In this document: positions 1 through 7,261 of the stretch, in pieces | How positions within the stretch are numbered: the stretch's first letter is position 1 | Layout: the number at the start of each line of letters is the position of its first letter | IMG/VR virus record: IMGVR_UViG_3300030116_000745 | Coordinates: 1 to 24,497 of that record | Origin: a virus | Strand: one strand, 5' to 3' | DNA length: 24,497 bases | The notes under the pieces: model-generated | The model's input: the letters and a program-made list of their open reading frames with translations, nothing else | The model's database searches: none | Told to the model about the DNA's origin: nothing | Program-made: the position numbers and the translations under genes

Positions 1-126
1 TCCTCCGTACCATAAAGGATCGAGTTTAGACAAGTGGGCAAGAAGAGGGAAACCTAAGATGAGTGCTTTTTTAGTTGCTAAAAAGATTTCAAAGAGAGGT
101 TTAAAAATGAAGCCGTTTATTGGCGG
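1..126. repeat. Terminal direct repeat, left copy
   Basis: These 126 bases recur at 24372..24497. The only difference is position 49 (G here, T at 24420), which changes GGG to GGT, both glycine, within the same coding frame. An open frame runs from the right end straight into the left end. The simplest reading is a circular or circularly permuted genome of about 24,371 bp with overlapping assembly ends, not a biological terminal repeat, although the latter is not excluded. Confidence 0.93.
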
Positions 127-217
127 TGTTGTATTTGAGAATCAGAAAGAAATAAAGAAGAGAGGGGAAAAAATGTTAGAATTAATTGCTAATGATATTG
201 TAAGGAGTGTTAGATAA
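2..217 (+). CDS. HK97 gp10-like head-tail/neck protein, C-terminal part (cut by window edge)
   Basis: This is the 3' part of the gene that starts at 24025. Joined across the circle junction, the two parts give a 187-residue protein. HK97 gp10-family proteins act at the head-tail interface during tail completion. This part is rich in Lys and Arg and ends in a helical segment (ELIANDIVRSVR). The stop TAA at 215..217 shares its last base with the ATG of the next gene (TAATG), indicating translational coupling. The gene is not broken: the frame is continuous with the right end and the single mismatch in the overlap is synonymous. Confidence 0.85.
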   Translation, partial: PPYHKGSSLDKWARRGKPKMSAFLVAKKISKRGLKMKPFIGGVVFENQKEIKKRGEKMLELIANDIVRSVR

Positions 218-627
218 TGGCTACCTTTTCTGCTATAAGATCTGGTTTAAAGACAAGACTAGAAACCGTATCTGGTTTAACTGTATATGATTATGTTCCT
301 GATTTTATAGATCCTCCAACTGCGTTAATCGCACCTTTCAATACTTTAAACTTTGATTCAACAATGCAGAGAGGATCAGATACCTATGAAATACCTGTTA
401 TTGTGTATGTGTCTAAAGTAGATGCTGAAACTGGACAAGATAGCATAGATTCCTATTTAGCGGCTTCAGGAAGTAACTCTATAAAGGCAGCCATTGAGGG
501 AGATACAACTTTGGGAGGTGCGGCGATGTCTGTTAGAGTGGTAAGTGCTACGGAATATGGAGAATATGAAGTAACGCAGGGAACTAGCTTTCTTGGTGTA
601 ACATTTAATGTAGAGGTAATAGGATGA
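217..627 (+). CDS. Tail terminator-like protein
   Basis: This 136-residue protein begins with a helix-rich segment (MATFSAIRSGLKTRLETVSG). A 'YDYVPDFIDPPTALIAP' stretch follows, then alternating beta strands (YEIPVIVYVSK, FLGVTFNVEVIG). That layout is typical of siphovirus tail terminator proteins, which cap the tail tube and bind the head connector. The position between the gp10-like protein and the tail-tube genes fits. The start overlaps the preceding stop (TAATG) and the stop overlaps the next ATG at 624. The assignment rests on layout and general sequence character, not on an unmistakable motif. Confidence 0.75.
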   Translation: MATFSAIRSGLKTRLETVSGLTVYDYVPDFIDPPTALIAPFNTLNFDSTMQRGSDTYEIPVIVYVSKVDAETGQDSIDSYLAASGSNSIKAAIEGDTTLGGAAMSVRVVSATEYGEYEVTQGTSFLGVTFNVEVIG

Positions 628-791
628 AAATAAAAATATTATTAGGATCAGACTATCTTGATGGAAAAAAAGAAGTCAGGGTAGAAGCTGGAGAAGTAGT
701 AACAGTTCCAGATAAAATAGCAAAAGCATTAATTAAGAATAATGCAGCGATAAAGTTTGATAGTAAAATGATGCAAGAGGAAGAGGAATAA
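624..791 (+). CDS. Small acidic-tailed structural-module protein, 55 aa, function unknown
   Basis: This short gene starts at an ATG that overlaps the preceding stop (ATGA) and ends one base before the ATG of the first tail-tube gene. The protein begins MKIKILLGSDYLDGKKEVRV and has a motif of the type 'V.AGEVVTVPDKIAKALIKNNAA', ending in a run of glutamates. Small proteins of this kind, with a beta-hairpin followed by 'G..V.VP...A..LI..G.A', often lie between tail terminator and tail tube genes in phages. Their role is not established. I name no function; tight packing and position support that it is real. Confidence 0.75.
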   Translation: MKIKILLGSDYLDGKKEVRVEAGEVVTVPDKIAKALIKNNAAIKFDSKMMQEEEE

Positions 792-792
792 G

Positions 793-1512
793 ATGCCTAC
801 ATTTAGTCATGGTAAAGATGCAGTAATATTATTAGATAATACTAATCTTTCAACAACACTTACGGATGCTTCTATTACAATGACTTCTGATGTTATTGAA
901 ACAAGTACCTTTACAGCTTCAAGTAAAACTTATGTATCAGGGCTTTCTGATGGTACTGCTACCTCAAGCGGTTTTTTTGAAACCTCTTCTCCTGACTCAG
1001 ACGCAGAATTTTTAGCTCAACTTGGAAGCTCTGGAAGTGCTTTCTCAATTATGCCTATCGGAGCAACAAGAGGAAATCCTAGCAGTTTAGGTAAGGTTAT
1101 TGAGGTATCCTATGACAGATCAGCTGACATAGGAGGAATTGTTTCAGTAGCAGTAAGTTTTCAGTTTGATTCAGACAGTTTCAACGGTTTTTCACTTTTA
1201 GCTCCAACCGCTAAAACTTCAACTGGTAATGAAACTTCAGTAGATTTCGGATCAGCAGGTACTAATGGAGGAGGAGGAGTTATCCATGTAACCGCCGCAA
1301 GTGGTACATCTCCAACACTAGATGCTAAAATCCAAACAAGTTCAGACAATGCTTCTTTTAGTGATTACATCACTTTTACTCAATTAACAGGAGTAGGATC
1401 TGAATATAAAACAAGTACAAGCGCACCTAACAGATATGCTAGAGCAGTCTTAACTATTGGAGGATCATCTCCTAGTTTTACTGTAGCAATCTCGTTTGGT
1501 CAGGGAATATAA
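793..1512 (+). CDS. Major tail tube protein with C-terminal extra domain (paralogue 1)
   Basis: This 239-residue protein likely forms the tail tube. Its N-terminal ~135 residues (MPTFSHGKDAVILL..., 'SDVIETSTFTASSKTYVSGLSDG', 'MPIGATRGNPSSLGKVIEVSYDRSADIGGIVSVAVSFQ') match the following gene almost module by module. A low-complexity linker follows (TSTGNETSVDFGSAGTNGGG), then a ~90-residue beta-rich domain ('VIHVTAASGTSPTLDAKIQTS', 'RYARAVLTIGG') resembling the decorating domains often fused to siphovirus tube proteins. It lies just upstream of the chaperone and tape measure genes, where tube genes normally sit. The reading 'tube' is firm as a family type; which paralogue dominates the virion is unknown. 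Confidence 0.85.
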   Translation: MPTFSHGKDAVILLDNTNLSTTLTDASITMTSDVIETSTFTASSKTYVSGLSDGTATSSGFFETSSPDSDAEFLAQLGSSGSAFSIMPIGATRGNPSSLGKVIEVSYDRSADIGGIVSVAVSFQFDSDSFNGFSLLAPTAKTSTGNETSVDFGSAGTNGGGGVIHVTAASGTSPTLDAKIQTSSDNASFSDYITFTQLTGVGSEYKTSTSAPNRYARAVLTIGGSSPSFTVAISFGQGI

Positions 1513-1521
1513 AGGAGAATA

Positions 1522-1929
1522 ATGCCTACATTTACTCATGGTAAAAACGCAGCATTCAAGTTTGATGACTCTGGAGGAACTTTAAGAGATATTTCTAATG
1601 TTCTTACAGATGTTGCAGTAACTAGAACTGCTGATGTAAGCGAGGTATCTGCTTTTTCTAATTCCAGTAAGGCATTCGTGTCAGGCCTAAAGGATGGCTC
1701 AATTTCATTAAGCGGCAGCTTTGATGCTACTGTAAATGGATATTTTACTGGTATTTTAGGATCAGAAGTAGATTTCGAGTTCTATCCAATAGGAACAACC
1801 TCAGGTAATCCAAAAGCAAGTGGTAAAGCAATTCTAACCTCTTATGATCGTTCGCCAGATATTGGCGGAGCAGTTGGATTTTCAGCTAATTTCCAACTCA
1901 CAGGCGACATAACAGAGGGAACTGCTTAA
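1522..1929 (+). CDS. Tail tube protein, short paralogue 2
   Basis: This 135-residue protein is a paralogue of the preceding one. Shared blocks include MPTF.HGK.A, 'ADVSEVSAFSNSSKAFVSGLKDGS' against 'SDVIETSTFTASSKTYVSGLSDGT', and 'YPIGTTSGNP...YDRSPDIGGAVGF..NFQ'. It lacks the C-terminal extra domain. The first ~30 bases of the two genes are nearly identical, so the pair looks like a tandem duplication. The SD sequence AAGGAG precedes the ATG. It may be the minimal tube subunit, with the longer form interspersed or used at one end. Confidence 0.85.
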   Translation: MPTFTHGKNAAFKFDDSGGTLRDISNVLTDVAVTRTADVSEVSAFSNSSKAFVSGLKDGSISLSGSFDATVNGYFTGILGSEVDFEFYPIGTTSGNPKASGKAILTSYDRSPDIGGAVGFSANFQLTGDITEGTA

Positions 1930-1966
1930 AATATAAGATCACTTAATATAGTTTTAGGAGGTTTTA

Positions 1967-2317
1967 ATGAAAAGATTAAAGATAGAAGATATCAATAATG
2001 CTCCATCTCTTCCTGAAAAAGAGATAGAGATACCAGAGTGGGATGCTTCTGTAATTGTTACAGGACTTACTAAAGCTGATTCTGTAGAAATAACTGAGTT
2101 ATCTACGGTTAATGGTGTTCGAGATGAGGTATTGTTTGAAAAATATCTACTTATTAAAGGACTAAAAGATCCTAAGTTTGATGACTTGAATCATGTAGAA
2201 GAGCTTTACCAAAAAGCAACTCCTACAATAGTTGATAAAATTTTAATAGGTATCTATAGATGCATGGCTTGGACTAAGGAGGATCAGAGAGAAATCTCTG
2301 AACAATTTCCAGAATAA
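1967..2317 (+). CDS. Tail assembly chaperone, upstream frame (lambda gpG-like)
   Basis: This 116-residue protein lies between the tube and tape measure genes, the fixed place of siphovirus tail assembly chaperones. It begins MKRLKIEDINNAPSLPEKEI, has 'IPEWDASVIVTGLTKADSVE', typical of gpG-like proteins, and ends in a helical, acidic tail (WTKEDQREISEQFPE). A strong SD (TAGGAGG) precedes the ATG. The +1 frame is open from 2250 and carries the second chaperone part, so this frame is expected to yield both a short product and a frameshifted long product. Confidence 0.8.
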   Translation: MKRLKIEDINNAPSLPEKEIEIPEWDASVIVTGLTKADSVEITELSTVNGVRDEVLFEKYLLIKGLKDPKFDDLNHVEELYQKATPTIVDKILIGIYRCMAWTKEDQREISEQFPE

Positions 2318-2495
2318 CGAAGAAATTCTTTTTGAGTTTACCTTAGCTAAAGATCTTGGAATGACTGTTGATTACTTAAGAAAAAATATGAGTATGCGCG
2401 AATTTGAGTCTTGGAAGTTATACTATATTGATAGAAATAAAAAAGAACAAAAAGCTATTACAGAAGCTAATAGCAGATCGAAGTTAAGGAGATAG
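2310..2495 (+). CDS. Tail assembly chaperone, frameshifted extension (lambda gpT-like)
   Basis: The +1 frame relative to the upstream gene encodes about 61 residues, including 'FELAKDLGM..DYLRKNMSMREFESW'-type sequence (seen: FEFTLAKDLGMTVDYLR and MSMREFESWKLYYID). This is a very characteristic pattern of the T part of siphovirus G/GT chaperones. There is no good SD or start codon for separate translation. The probable slip site is the TTT at 2306..2308 followed by C, where tRNA-Phe can re-pair on TTC and translation resumes at CAG 2310. The fusion would be about 175 residues. It ends at TAG 2493..2495, just before the tape measure start. Confidence 0.75.
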   Translation, partial: QNNEEILFEFTLAKDLGMTVDYLRKNMSMREFESWKLYYIDRNKKEQKAITEANSRSKLRR

Positions 2496-2498
2496 TTT

Positions 2499-4379
2499 AT
2501 GGCTAGAGCAACTCTTGAGATGTTAATCAAGATTGTTGGTGCAAACAAAGTATCAAGAGCTTTAGATAATGTTTCTGATGAATTAAAAGACTTACAGAAT
2601 CAGACAGAGAAAACAGACAAAGCAAATGCTAAATTCGCCTCAGGTATGTCTGGACTTCAAAAGACAGCTATTGCAGGTGGAGTTATATTTGCAGGAAAAC
2701 AATTAATAGATTTTTCTAGGAGCGCAGTTGAAGCTGCGGTAAGTGCTGAAGAGGCGGCGGCTGCGTTTGGTACAACTTTTGGTAGTGCGGCGGACAGAGC
2801 AACTAGATTTTTAGAGGGTTTCGCGATAAGTGCTGGATTAACCGTAGGAGAAGCACAGCAACTTCAAGCTACTTTAGGAGCAGTTGCACAGGGTATAGGA
2901 TTTACACAAGAAGAGTCAGCAGATCTTTCTATTGAGCTAACAAAAATCGCAGCAGATGTCGCCTCATTTTCAAATATCTCTGCTGGAGCCGAGCCAGTTC
3001 TTCAAGCATTCAGATCAGCTTTAGTTGGCGAGAGAGAGGCATTAAAGACATACGGAATCGCTATCGGCGAAGCGGAGGTGCAAACTAAAGCGTTTGAACA
3101 AACAGGAAAAAGAACAACTGATGAATTAACACGACAAGAAAAAGCACTGGCGACTCTTGCACTTATACAAGATAAGGCAGCTGTTCAAATAGGAGATTTA
3201 TCGAGAACTTCACAAAGTTTTGCTAATCAATCAAGAGCGGTTGGTGCAGAATTACGATCTATTAGAGAAGAAATAGGAGCAGAATTAATTCCAGCTTTAG
3301 AAGTATTGTTGCCTAAGTTTAGAGAAATAGTTCAGAATGTAACTCCTAGTCTTATTGATGGATTTGCGGGTATCGCTAATTCAGTTGTTACACTTGTATT
3401 AGCTTTAGATAGATTAGATGACATAGACAGAGGTTTTTTCTTTTTGATAAGCAATATGTCCACACTTGCAGAGGAACAAAGATTTTTAAATGAAATTACT
3501 GATAGGACAATCGACAAACAGAATTTACTAGCTATTCAAACAGGATTTACTGCTAAAGAACAAGAAAGATCAAGACAAGCAGCGTTAAAGCAACAGGTAC
3601 AATATAAAAAAGTTGCAGATACTATCGATCAGTTTTTAAATCCAATTTTTGGCGAACAAAACGCTTTAATATTGTCAAATATACAATTAGAACAAGATAG
3701 AAACAGATTACTTAATTTAATATCTTCAGCTAATGATGATGTTGCTCTTGCTACGACTAACAGAAATAATGCTTTAAAAGTATTAGAAGAATTACAGATT
3801 CAGGAGAATTTGAATGACGCTGAAGCAGCGATAACAAAAGCACAATTACAAACTCAAATAGCACTATTGACAGATGCACAAAGTAAAGGTGCAGATGTAA
3901 CTTTAGAACTAGGTTTAGCAACTGCACAATTACAAGAAGCTGAGTTTGAATTAGCTAATGATTCTCCTCGATTAATTACAGCACGAGAAAATTTAAACAT
4001 AGCAGAACAAAACTTAGAAACAGCAATAGCAAGACAAAAAGGAGCTATAGAGCAAAGAAATGATGAATTACTTAAGTCAATTAATCTTACGAATCAACAA
4101 ACAAATGCTAATAAAAAACTCATAGATCAGAGTGCATTATTAAATCAGTTTATGTCCATTGAAAGACTCGGAGGAGGAGGTTTTGCTCCTGATCCTGTAA
4201 TAACTCCATCTCCAGTATTGACTCCTCCAACTGAGCTTACTGCTCCTAGTGGAAATCAATCTATAACAATTACAAGCAATTTGATTTTAGAAGAAGAGGT
4301 ATTAGCTACAGAAGTTCAAAAAGTAAACACAAAAACACAGCAACAGGGTAAAACCTTTATAATTGATAGATTGCAATAA
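2499..4379 (+). CDS. Tail tape measure protein
   Basis: This 626-residue protein follows the chaperone pair, the usual tape measure position, with SD AAGGAGATAG ahead of the ATG. The sequence is largely helical. An N-terminal coiled segment (residues 1-60) is followed by a hydrophobic stretch (IAGGVIFAGKQLIDF). Next comes an Ala/Glu-rich tape-measure core ('SAEEAAAAFGTTFG', 'LQAFRSALVGEREALKTYGIAIGEAEVQ'). A long Gln/Asn/Leu-rich coiled coil follows (~400-540) and then a Pro-rich tail (DPVITPSPVLTPPTELTAP). At about 1.5 angstrom per residue it would set a tail of roughly 90 nm. No peptidase or lytic domain was recognised. Confidence 0.9.
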   Translation: MARATLEMLIKIVGANKVSRALDNVSDELKDLQNQTEKTDKANAKFASGMSGLQKTAIAGGVIFAGKQLIDFSRSAVEAAVSAEEAAAAFGTTFGSAADRATRFLEGFAISAGLTVGEAQQLQATLGAVAQGIGFTQEESADLSIELTKIAADVASFSNISAGAEPVLQAFRSALVGEREALKTYGIAIGEAEVQTKAFEQTGKRTTDELTRQEKALATLALIQDKAAVQIGDLSRTSQSFANQSRAVGAELRSIREEIGAELIPALEVLLPKFREIVQNVTPSLIDGFAGIANSVVTLVLALDRLDDIDRGFFFLISNMSTLAEEQRFLNEITDRTIDKQNLLAIQTGFTAKEQERSRQAALKQQVQYKKVADTIDQFLNPIFGEQNALILSNIQLEQDRNRLLNLISSANDDVALATTNRNNALKVLEELQIQENLNDAEAAITKAQLQTQIALLTDAQSKGADVTLELGLATAQLQEAEFELANDSPRLITARENLNIAEQNLETAIARQKGAIEQRNDELLKSINLTNQQTNANKKLIDQSALLNQFMSIERLGGGGFAPDPVITPSPVLTPPTELTAPSGNQSITITSNLILEEEVLATEVQKVNTKTQQQGKTFIIDRLQ

Positions 4380-5623
4380 TGTCAGTAACTTTTGATTCTA
4401 ATGTTTCAATTACAGTCGAAATAGCTTTTGACTCTAATCCTCTTGACTCCTCACAAAGTTTTACAGATGTATCCTCTTTTTTAAGATCTTTTGAAACAAA
4501 TAGAGGAAGAGCTTCTAATTTAACTGATTTTCAAACTGGTACGGCTATGGTTGAGCTAGATAATAGAGATAATAGATTTTCTCCGAATCAGACAACACAT
4601 TACTACGACTCTACAAATAATGTATCAAAAGTACAACCATTAAAGAGAATTAGGATAAAAGCTACCTATGATTCAACAACATACACAATATTTCACGGTT
4701 TTGTAGAAAGTTTTCCAGTTAATTATGCAGGACAAGGATCAGACTCAACTACAAAAATAAGAGTAGTCGATGCATTTAAGTTGTTTTTTAATGCAACTTT
4801 GAACGGTATTGGATGGAGATTAGGTATTTCAAAACTTGGAGAATCAACAAACTTAACTTTAACACAAGCACAAGAATTAAGCTCTGTAAGAGTAAAAAAT
4901 ATACTTGATTCATTCGGTTATACAGAGCAACAAATATCTACTGGACAATTACAAGTACAAACACAACCAGATACAGATGACATATTGACAGCAATTAGAA
5001 AAGTAGAAACAGCAGAAAACGGTACTTTTTTTATCGCAGCAGATGGAAAAGCAACTTTTAGAGATCGTAATTTTAGATTAACAAATACTACAACTCCATC
5101 AGCTACTTTTGGACAGGGAGTAGGAGAGTTACCTTATGTTGATATAACTTCTTCTTTTGATGATAATAAAATAATTAATACGGTACAAAGAACTAGAACT
5201 GGAGGAACAACACAGATAGCTATTGATTCAGATTCTTTGCAAAGATTCGGCTCACATGTCTTAAATGAGTCTGCAACTTTAAATATAAACGATTCTGATG
5301 CTTTAAGTATAGCTAAACAAAAAGTAGTTTCTAACTCTATTCCACAGACAACGGTTGAAACATTAAGTTTTACTCCACAACAAAACACTTCACTATGGCC
5401 AAAAGCTCTAGGTTTAGATATAGGATCTTTTGTAGAAGCTAAAGTAACAACTCCTAGTACAACAATAGAAACCTATGATCTTTTCATAGAAAGAATTAAG
5501 CATAAAGTGAATGCTAAAAATAAGACTTGGAATTGGTTTATTGGATTGAGTCCAGCAGAAACAGGAGCATGGATTCTAGGAGTAAATAAGTTAGGAATTG
5601 ATACTAATCTTAGTTATACTTAA
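4379..5623 (+). CDS. Tail hub / minor tail protein
   Basis: This 414-residue protein starts at the last base of the tape measure stop (TAATG). Its N-terminal half has the pattern 'LRSFETNRGRASNLTDFQTGTAMVELDNRDNRFSP...PLKRIRIKATYDSTTYTIFHGFVESFP', a hallmark of siphovirus distal-tail or hub proteins that begin the tail tip. The middle (190-370) is a beta-rich domain. A short motif occurs twice, at residues 147-162 (RLGISKLGESTNLTLT) and 399-414 (ILGVNKLGIDTNLSYT). The genes downstream are tail-tip components. The hub role is inferred from the motif and position. Confidence 0.8.
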   Translation: MSVTFDSNVSITVEIAFDSNPLDSSQSFTDVSSFLRSFETNRGRASNLTDFQTGTAMVELDNRDNRFSPNQTTHYYDSTNNVSKVQPLKRIRIKATYDSTTYTIFHGFVESFPVNYAGQGSDSTTKIRVVDAFKLFFNATLNGIGWRLGISKLGESTNLTLTQAQELSSVRVKNILDSFGYTEQQISTGQLQVQTQPDTDDILTAIRKVETAENGTFFIAADGKATFRDRNFRLTNTTTPSATFGQGVGELPYVDITSSFDDNKIINTVQRTRTGGTTQIAIDSDSLQRFGSHVLNESATLNINDSDALSIAKQKVVSNSIPQTTVETLSFTPQQNTSLWPKALGLDIGSFVEAKVTTPSTTIETYDLFIERIKHKVNAKNKTWNWFIGLSPAETGAWILGVNKLGIDTNLSYT

Positions 5624-5640
5624 AAAAATAAAGGAGAAAT

Positions 5641-6105
5641 ATGGCCGCAGGCGGTTGGTTTGATTGGACTACTGGAGATCTTGTAACAGAATCAAGATTT
5701 CAAGATATTCAAGATTCAATAGTATTTATTTTTGCCTCAGAAAGTGCAGCGAATACTGCTTTGACAAATAAAGTAGAAGGCACGGTGTTTTATGATACTG
5801 GAGCTAATTTACTGAAAGCATGGTCAGGATCAGCGTGGATAGGTGCAGAAGCAGGAGATATTGAGGGAATTACAACAAGTTCTACATCAGGTTTAGAGGG
5901 TGGAGCAACATCAGGTACTCCTAGCTTGAGTGTAAAACCTAACTCTGCAACTTCAGGTACAGTTGCGGCTGGAGATGAAATTCTTTTTGGAGATATAAAC
6001 GATAGCAATAATCTTAAAAAAACAACTGCTCAAGATATTGCTAATCTGGCGGACGCAGGTTTTGAATTAAATAAAGCAAAAAGTTTTTTTGCGTTGAACG
6101 GTTAA
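5641..6105 (+). CDS. Tail fibre / tail-tip protein
   Basis: This 154-residue protein begins with an aromatic N-terminus ('GGWFDWTTGDLVTESRFQDIQDSIVFIFAS') that looks like a virion attachment segment. A small strand-turn unit follows ('EGTVFYDTGANLLKAWSGSAWIGA'), of the kind common in tail fibres that display text-like repeats of 'YDT....L..W.G..W'. The C-terminal half is Gly/Ser/Thr-rich. The SD AAAGGAG precedes the ATG. Function as a fibre or fibre anchor is inferred from composition and position. It is short for a whole fibre, so host recognition may be shared among the small proteins that follow. Confidence 0.65.
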   Translation: MAAGGWFDWTTGDLVTESRFQDIQDSIVFIFASESAANTALTNKVEGTVFYDTGANLLKAWSGSAWIGAEAGDIEGITTSSTSGLEGGATSGTPSLSVKPNSATSGTVAAGDEILFGDINDSNNLKKTTAQDIANLADAGFELNKAKSFFALNG

Positions 6106-6115
6106 GGAGAAATAA

Positions 6116-6433
6116 ATGGCGAGTGGAATATTAGGACAAATAGTAGGCACAGGATCAGAAGCAGATGTTTACACAGTTCCATCTAATACTCTTTCTGTTG
6201 TTAATGTATCAATAATAAATAATGATGCATCAAATAACGAAACAGTAGTTCTTAGGTTGGTAAACTCTGGAGATACCTCTGCCGCGAAACATAATCTTGA
6301 AAATATGTCTGTAGTTTCCAATGGAGTTGTAGAAAGAACAGCTATTGTAATGAGTTCTGGAGATAAAATTACAATGAATGCAAGTTCTGATGTATCAATT
6401 TCAGTTTACGGCATAGAAGAAAGCACAAGCTAA
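6116..6433 (+). CDS. Small beta-rich tail-tip protein
   Basis: This 105-residue protein is almost entirely predicted beta strand and turn. It opens with 'MASGILGQIVGTGSEADVYTVPSNTLSVVNVSIINNDA' and has a hydrophilic 'NNETVVLRLVNSG' strand pair. The layout resembles small jelly-roll-like units found beside phage fibre genes. The SD AAGGAG precedes the ATG and its stop overlaps the next ATG by one base. Position in the tail-tip string suggests a virion surface role, perhaps receptor contact or decoration, but no motif proves this. Confidence 0.6.
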   Translation: MASGILGQIVGTGSEADVYTVPSNTLSVVNVSIINNDASNNETVVLRLVNSGDTSAAKHNLENMSVVSNGVVERTAIVMSSGDKITMNASSDVSISVYGIEESTS

Positions 6434-6732
6434 TGGCTCGTAAGAAAAGTTGGAGAAGTGGCGAAATAAAGTCGATACAAACTTTTACCTATCAAGACAG
6501 TACAAACGCAAATGCAGATTTTCAGATCGGTATAAATGCAGTTGATTTATCACACAGTTTTGTTGGTCATACTTCTGCGTATGATACAGGAAGTTCTGAT
6601 CCTTTGAGAGATACAAGACAAGTATATTTAAACAGTTCAACTCAACTTGTTGGACAAGCAAGAAACTCATCAGGTGGAAGTTCATCTTTATTCGCAGCAG
6701 GAGCAGGACAGGTTGTTGAGTATTATGCCTAG
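6433..6732 (+). CDS. Small tail-tip protein, 'IKSIQ' family (paralogue A)
   Basis: This 99-residue protein shares its plan with the next gene. A conserved 'SGEIKSIQTFTYQDST' segment is followed by beta strands, a central 'SHSFVGHTS' strand and a 'VYLNSSTQLVGQARNSSGG...VVEYYA' end. The 'G.(I/V)KSIQ' start is a recurrent feature of short proteins encoded beside phage tail fibres. The start shares one base with the previous stop and the stop overlaps the next gene by 8 bases. A role in the tail tip is inferred from position and composition only. Confidence 0.6.
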   Translation: MARKKSWRSGEIKSIQTFTYQDSTNANADFQIGINAVDLSHSFVGHTSAYDTGSSDPLRDTRQVYLNSSTQLVGQARNSSGGSSSLFAAGAGQVVEYYA

Positions 6733-7003
6733 ATATAGTTTAGAAAATCAAGCAGGAGCAGTTAAATCAATTCAACAAGAAACTTTAGGATCTACTTTAA
6801 GCGGAAGTTCTGATACAAAATCCATTAACTCAGTTAATACTGATTATGCCTTTGTTGTCAGTTCAGGTGGTAGTGAGCAGGCACCAGGCGTAAATATTCA
6901 AGATTCAACAACTTTATTTCTCAGGTGGCGACATAGTGCAACACATTATTACAGGACAACAACTACAGTATTAGAGTTTTTTGGTGGTAGAGGATATGAG
7001 TAA
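6725..7003 (+). CDS. Small tail-tip protein, 'IKSIQ' family (paralogue B)
   Basis: This 92-residue protein is best started at ATG 6725 (MPRYSLENQAGAVKSIQQET), because that places the 'AGAVKSIQ' motif in register with 'SGEIKSIQ' of the previous gene. The longer in-frame start at 6647 would lie inside the coding region of that gene. Shared features with paralogue A are the 'VKSIQ' opening, a central strand ending in 'AFVV', and a terminal 'V.EF' strand. It likely assembles with its neighbours at the tail tip. Its stop overlaps the next ATG by 8 bases. Confidence 0.6.
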   Translation: MPRYSLENQAGAVKSIQQETLGSTLSGSSDTKSINSVNTDYAFVVSSGGSEQAPGVNIQDSTTLFLRWRHSATHYYRTTTTVLEFFGGRGYE

Positions 7004-7238
7004 TCATTCAGCACAAATAAATGAAGCAAATGTTGTTGTTTGTATCTTACATGATTCTTTAGGTAGAATCCCAGATAGTAATATACCGTTTGAAGTAGAA
7101 AATCCAGAACTTGTATTAGGTTGTAAATATGATCCTGATGCAGAAATTAATGATATAAAAACAATGGACAGCTTTACTCCACCTAGTGAAAATAAGTATT
7201 TCGATAATGAAGGCGTTGAACGAGATTTTCCAACATAA
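6996..7238 (+). CDS. Small acidic protein at the end of the tail operon, unknown
   Basis: This 80-residue protein starts at ATG 6996 behind 'GTAGAGG'; an in-frame TTG at 6981 would add five residues. The protein is acidic and includes 'LHDSLGRIPDSNIPFEVENPELVLGCKYDPDAE'. It ends in 'YFDNEGVERDFPT'. I do not recognise a family. It is the last gene before a short gap with a strong SD, so it probably belongs to the tail-tip string. Confidence 0.55.
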   Translation: MSNHSAQINEANVVVCILHDSLGRIPDSNIPFEVENPELVLGCKYDPDAEINDIKTMDSFTPPSENKYFDNEGVERDFPT

Positions 7239-7261
7239 CCTACATTAAAAGGAGGTTATCA

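Noticed and set aside
1-126. True biological terminal repeat (cos or DTR type)
   Set aside because: The repeat lies inside a structural gene and is about the length of an assembler overlap, so circular closure is the simpler reading; read depth would settle it.
5134-5388. Reverse-strand open frame of 84 codons within the hub gene, and similar reverse frames at 1161-1349, 5790-6008, 7585-7782, 12145-12381, 22608-22982, 23014-23352 and 23536-23799
   Set aside because: Each lies opposite a strong + strand gene with a recognised protein, lacks an SD and shows composition expected of an antisense shadow.
6647-6724. Longer N-terminus for the second mini tail-tip protein
   Set aside because: The extra segment overlaps the previous gene out of frame, is Gln/His-rich without a match to the paralogue, and ATG 6725 aligns the two proteins.
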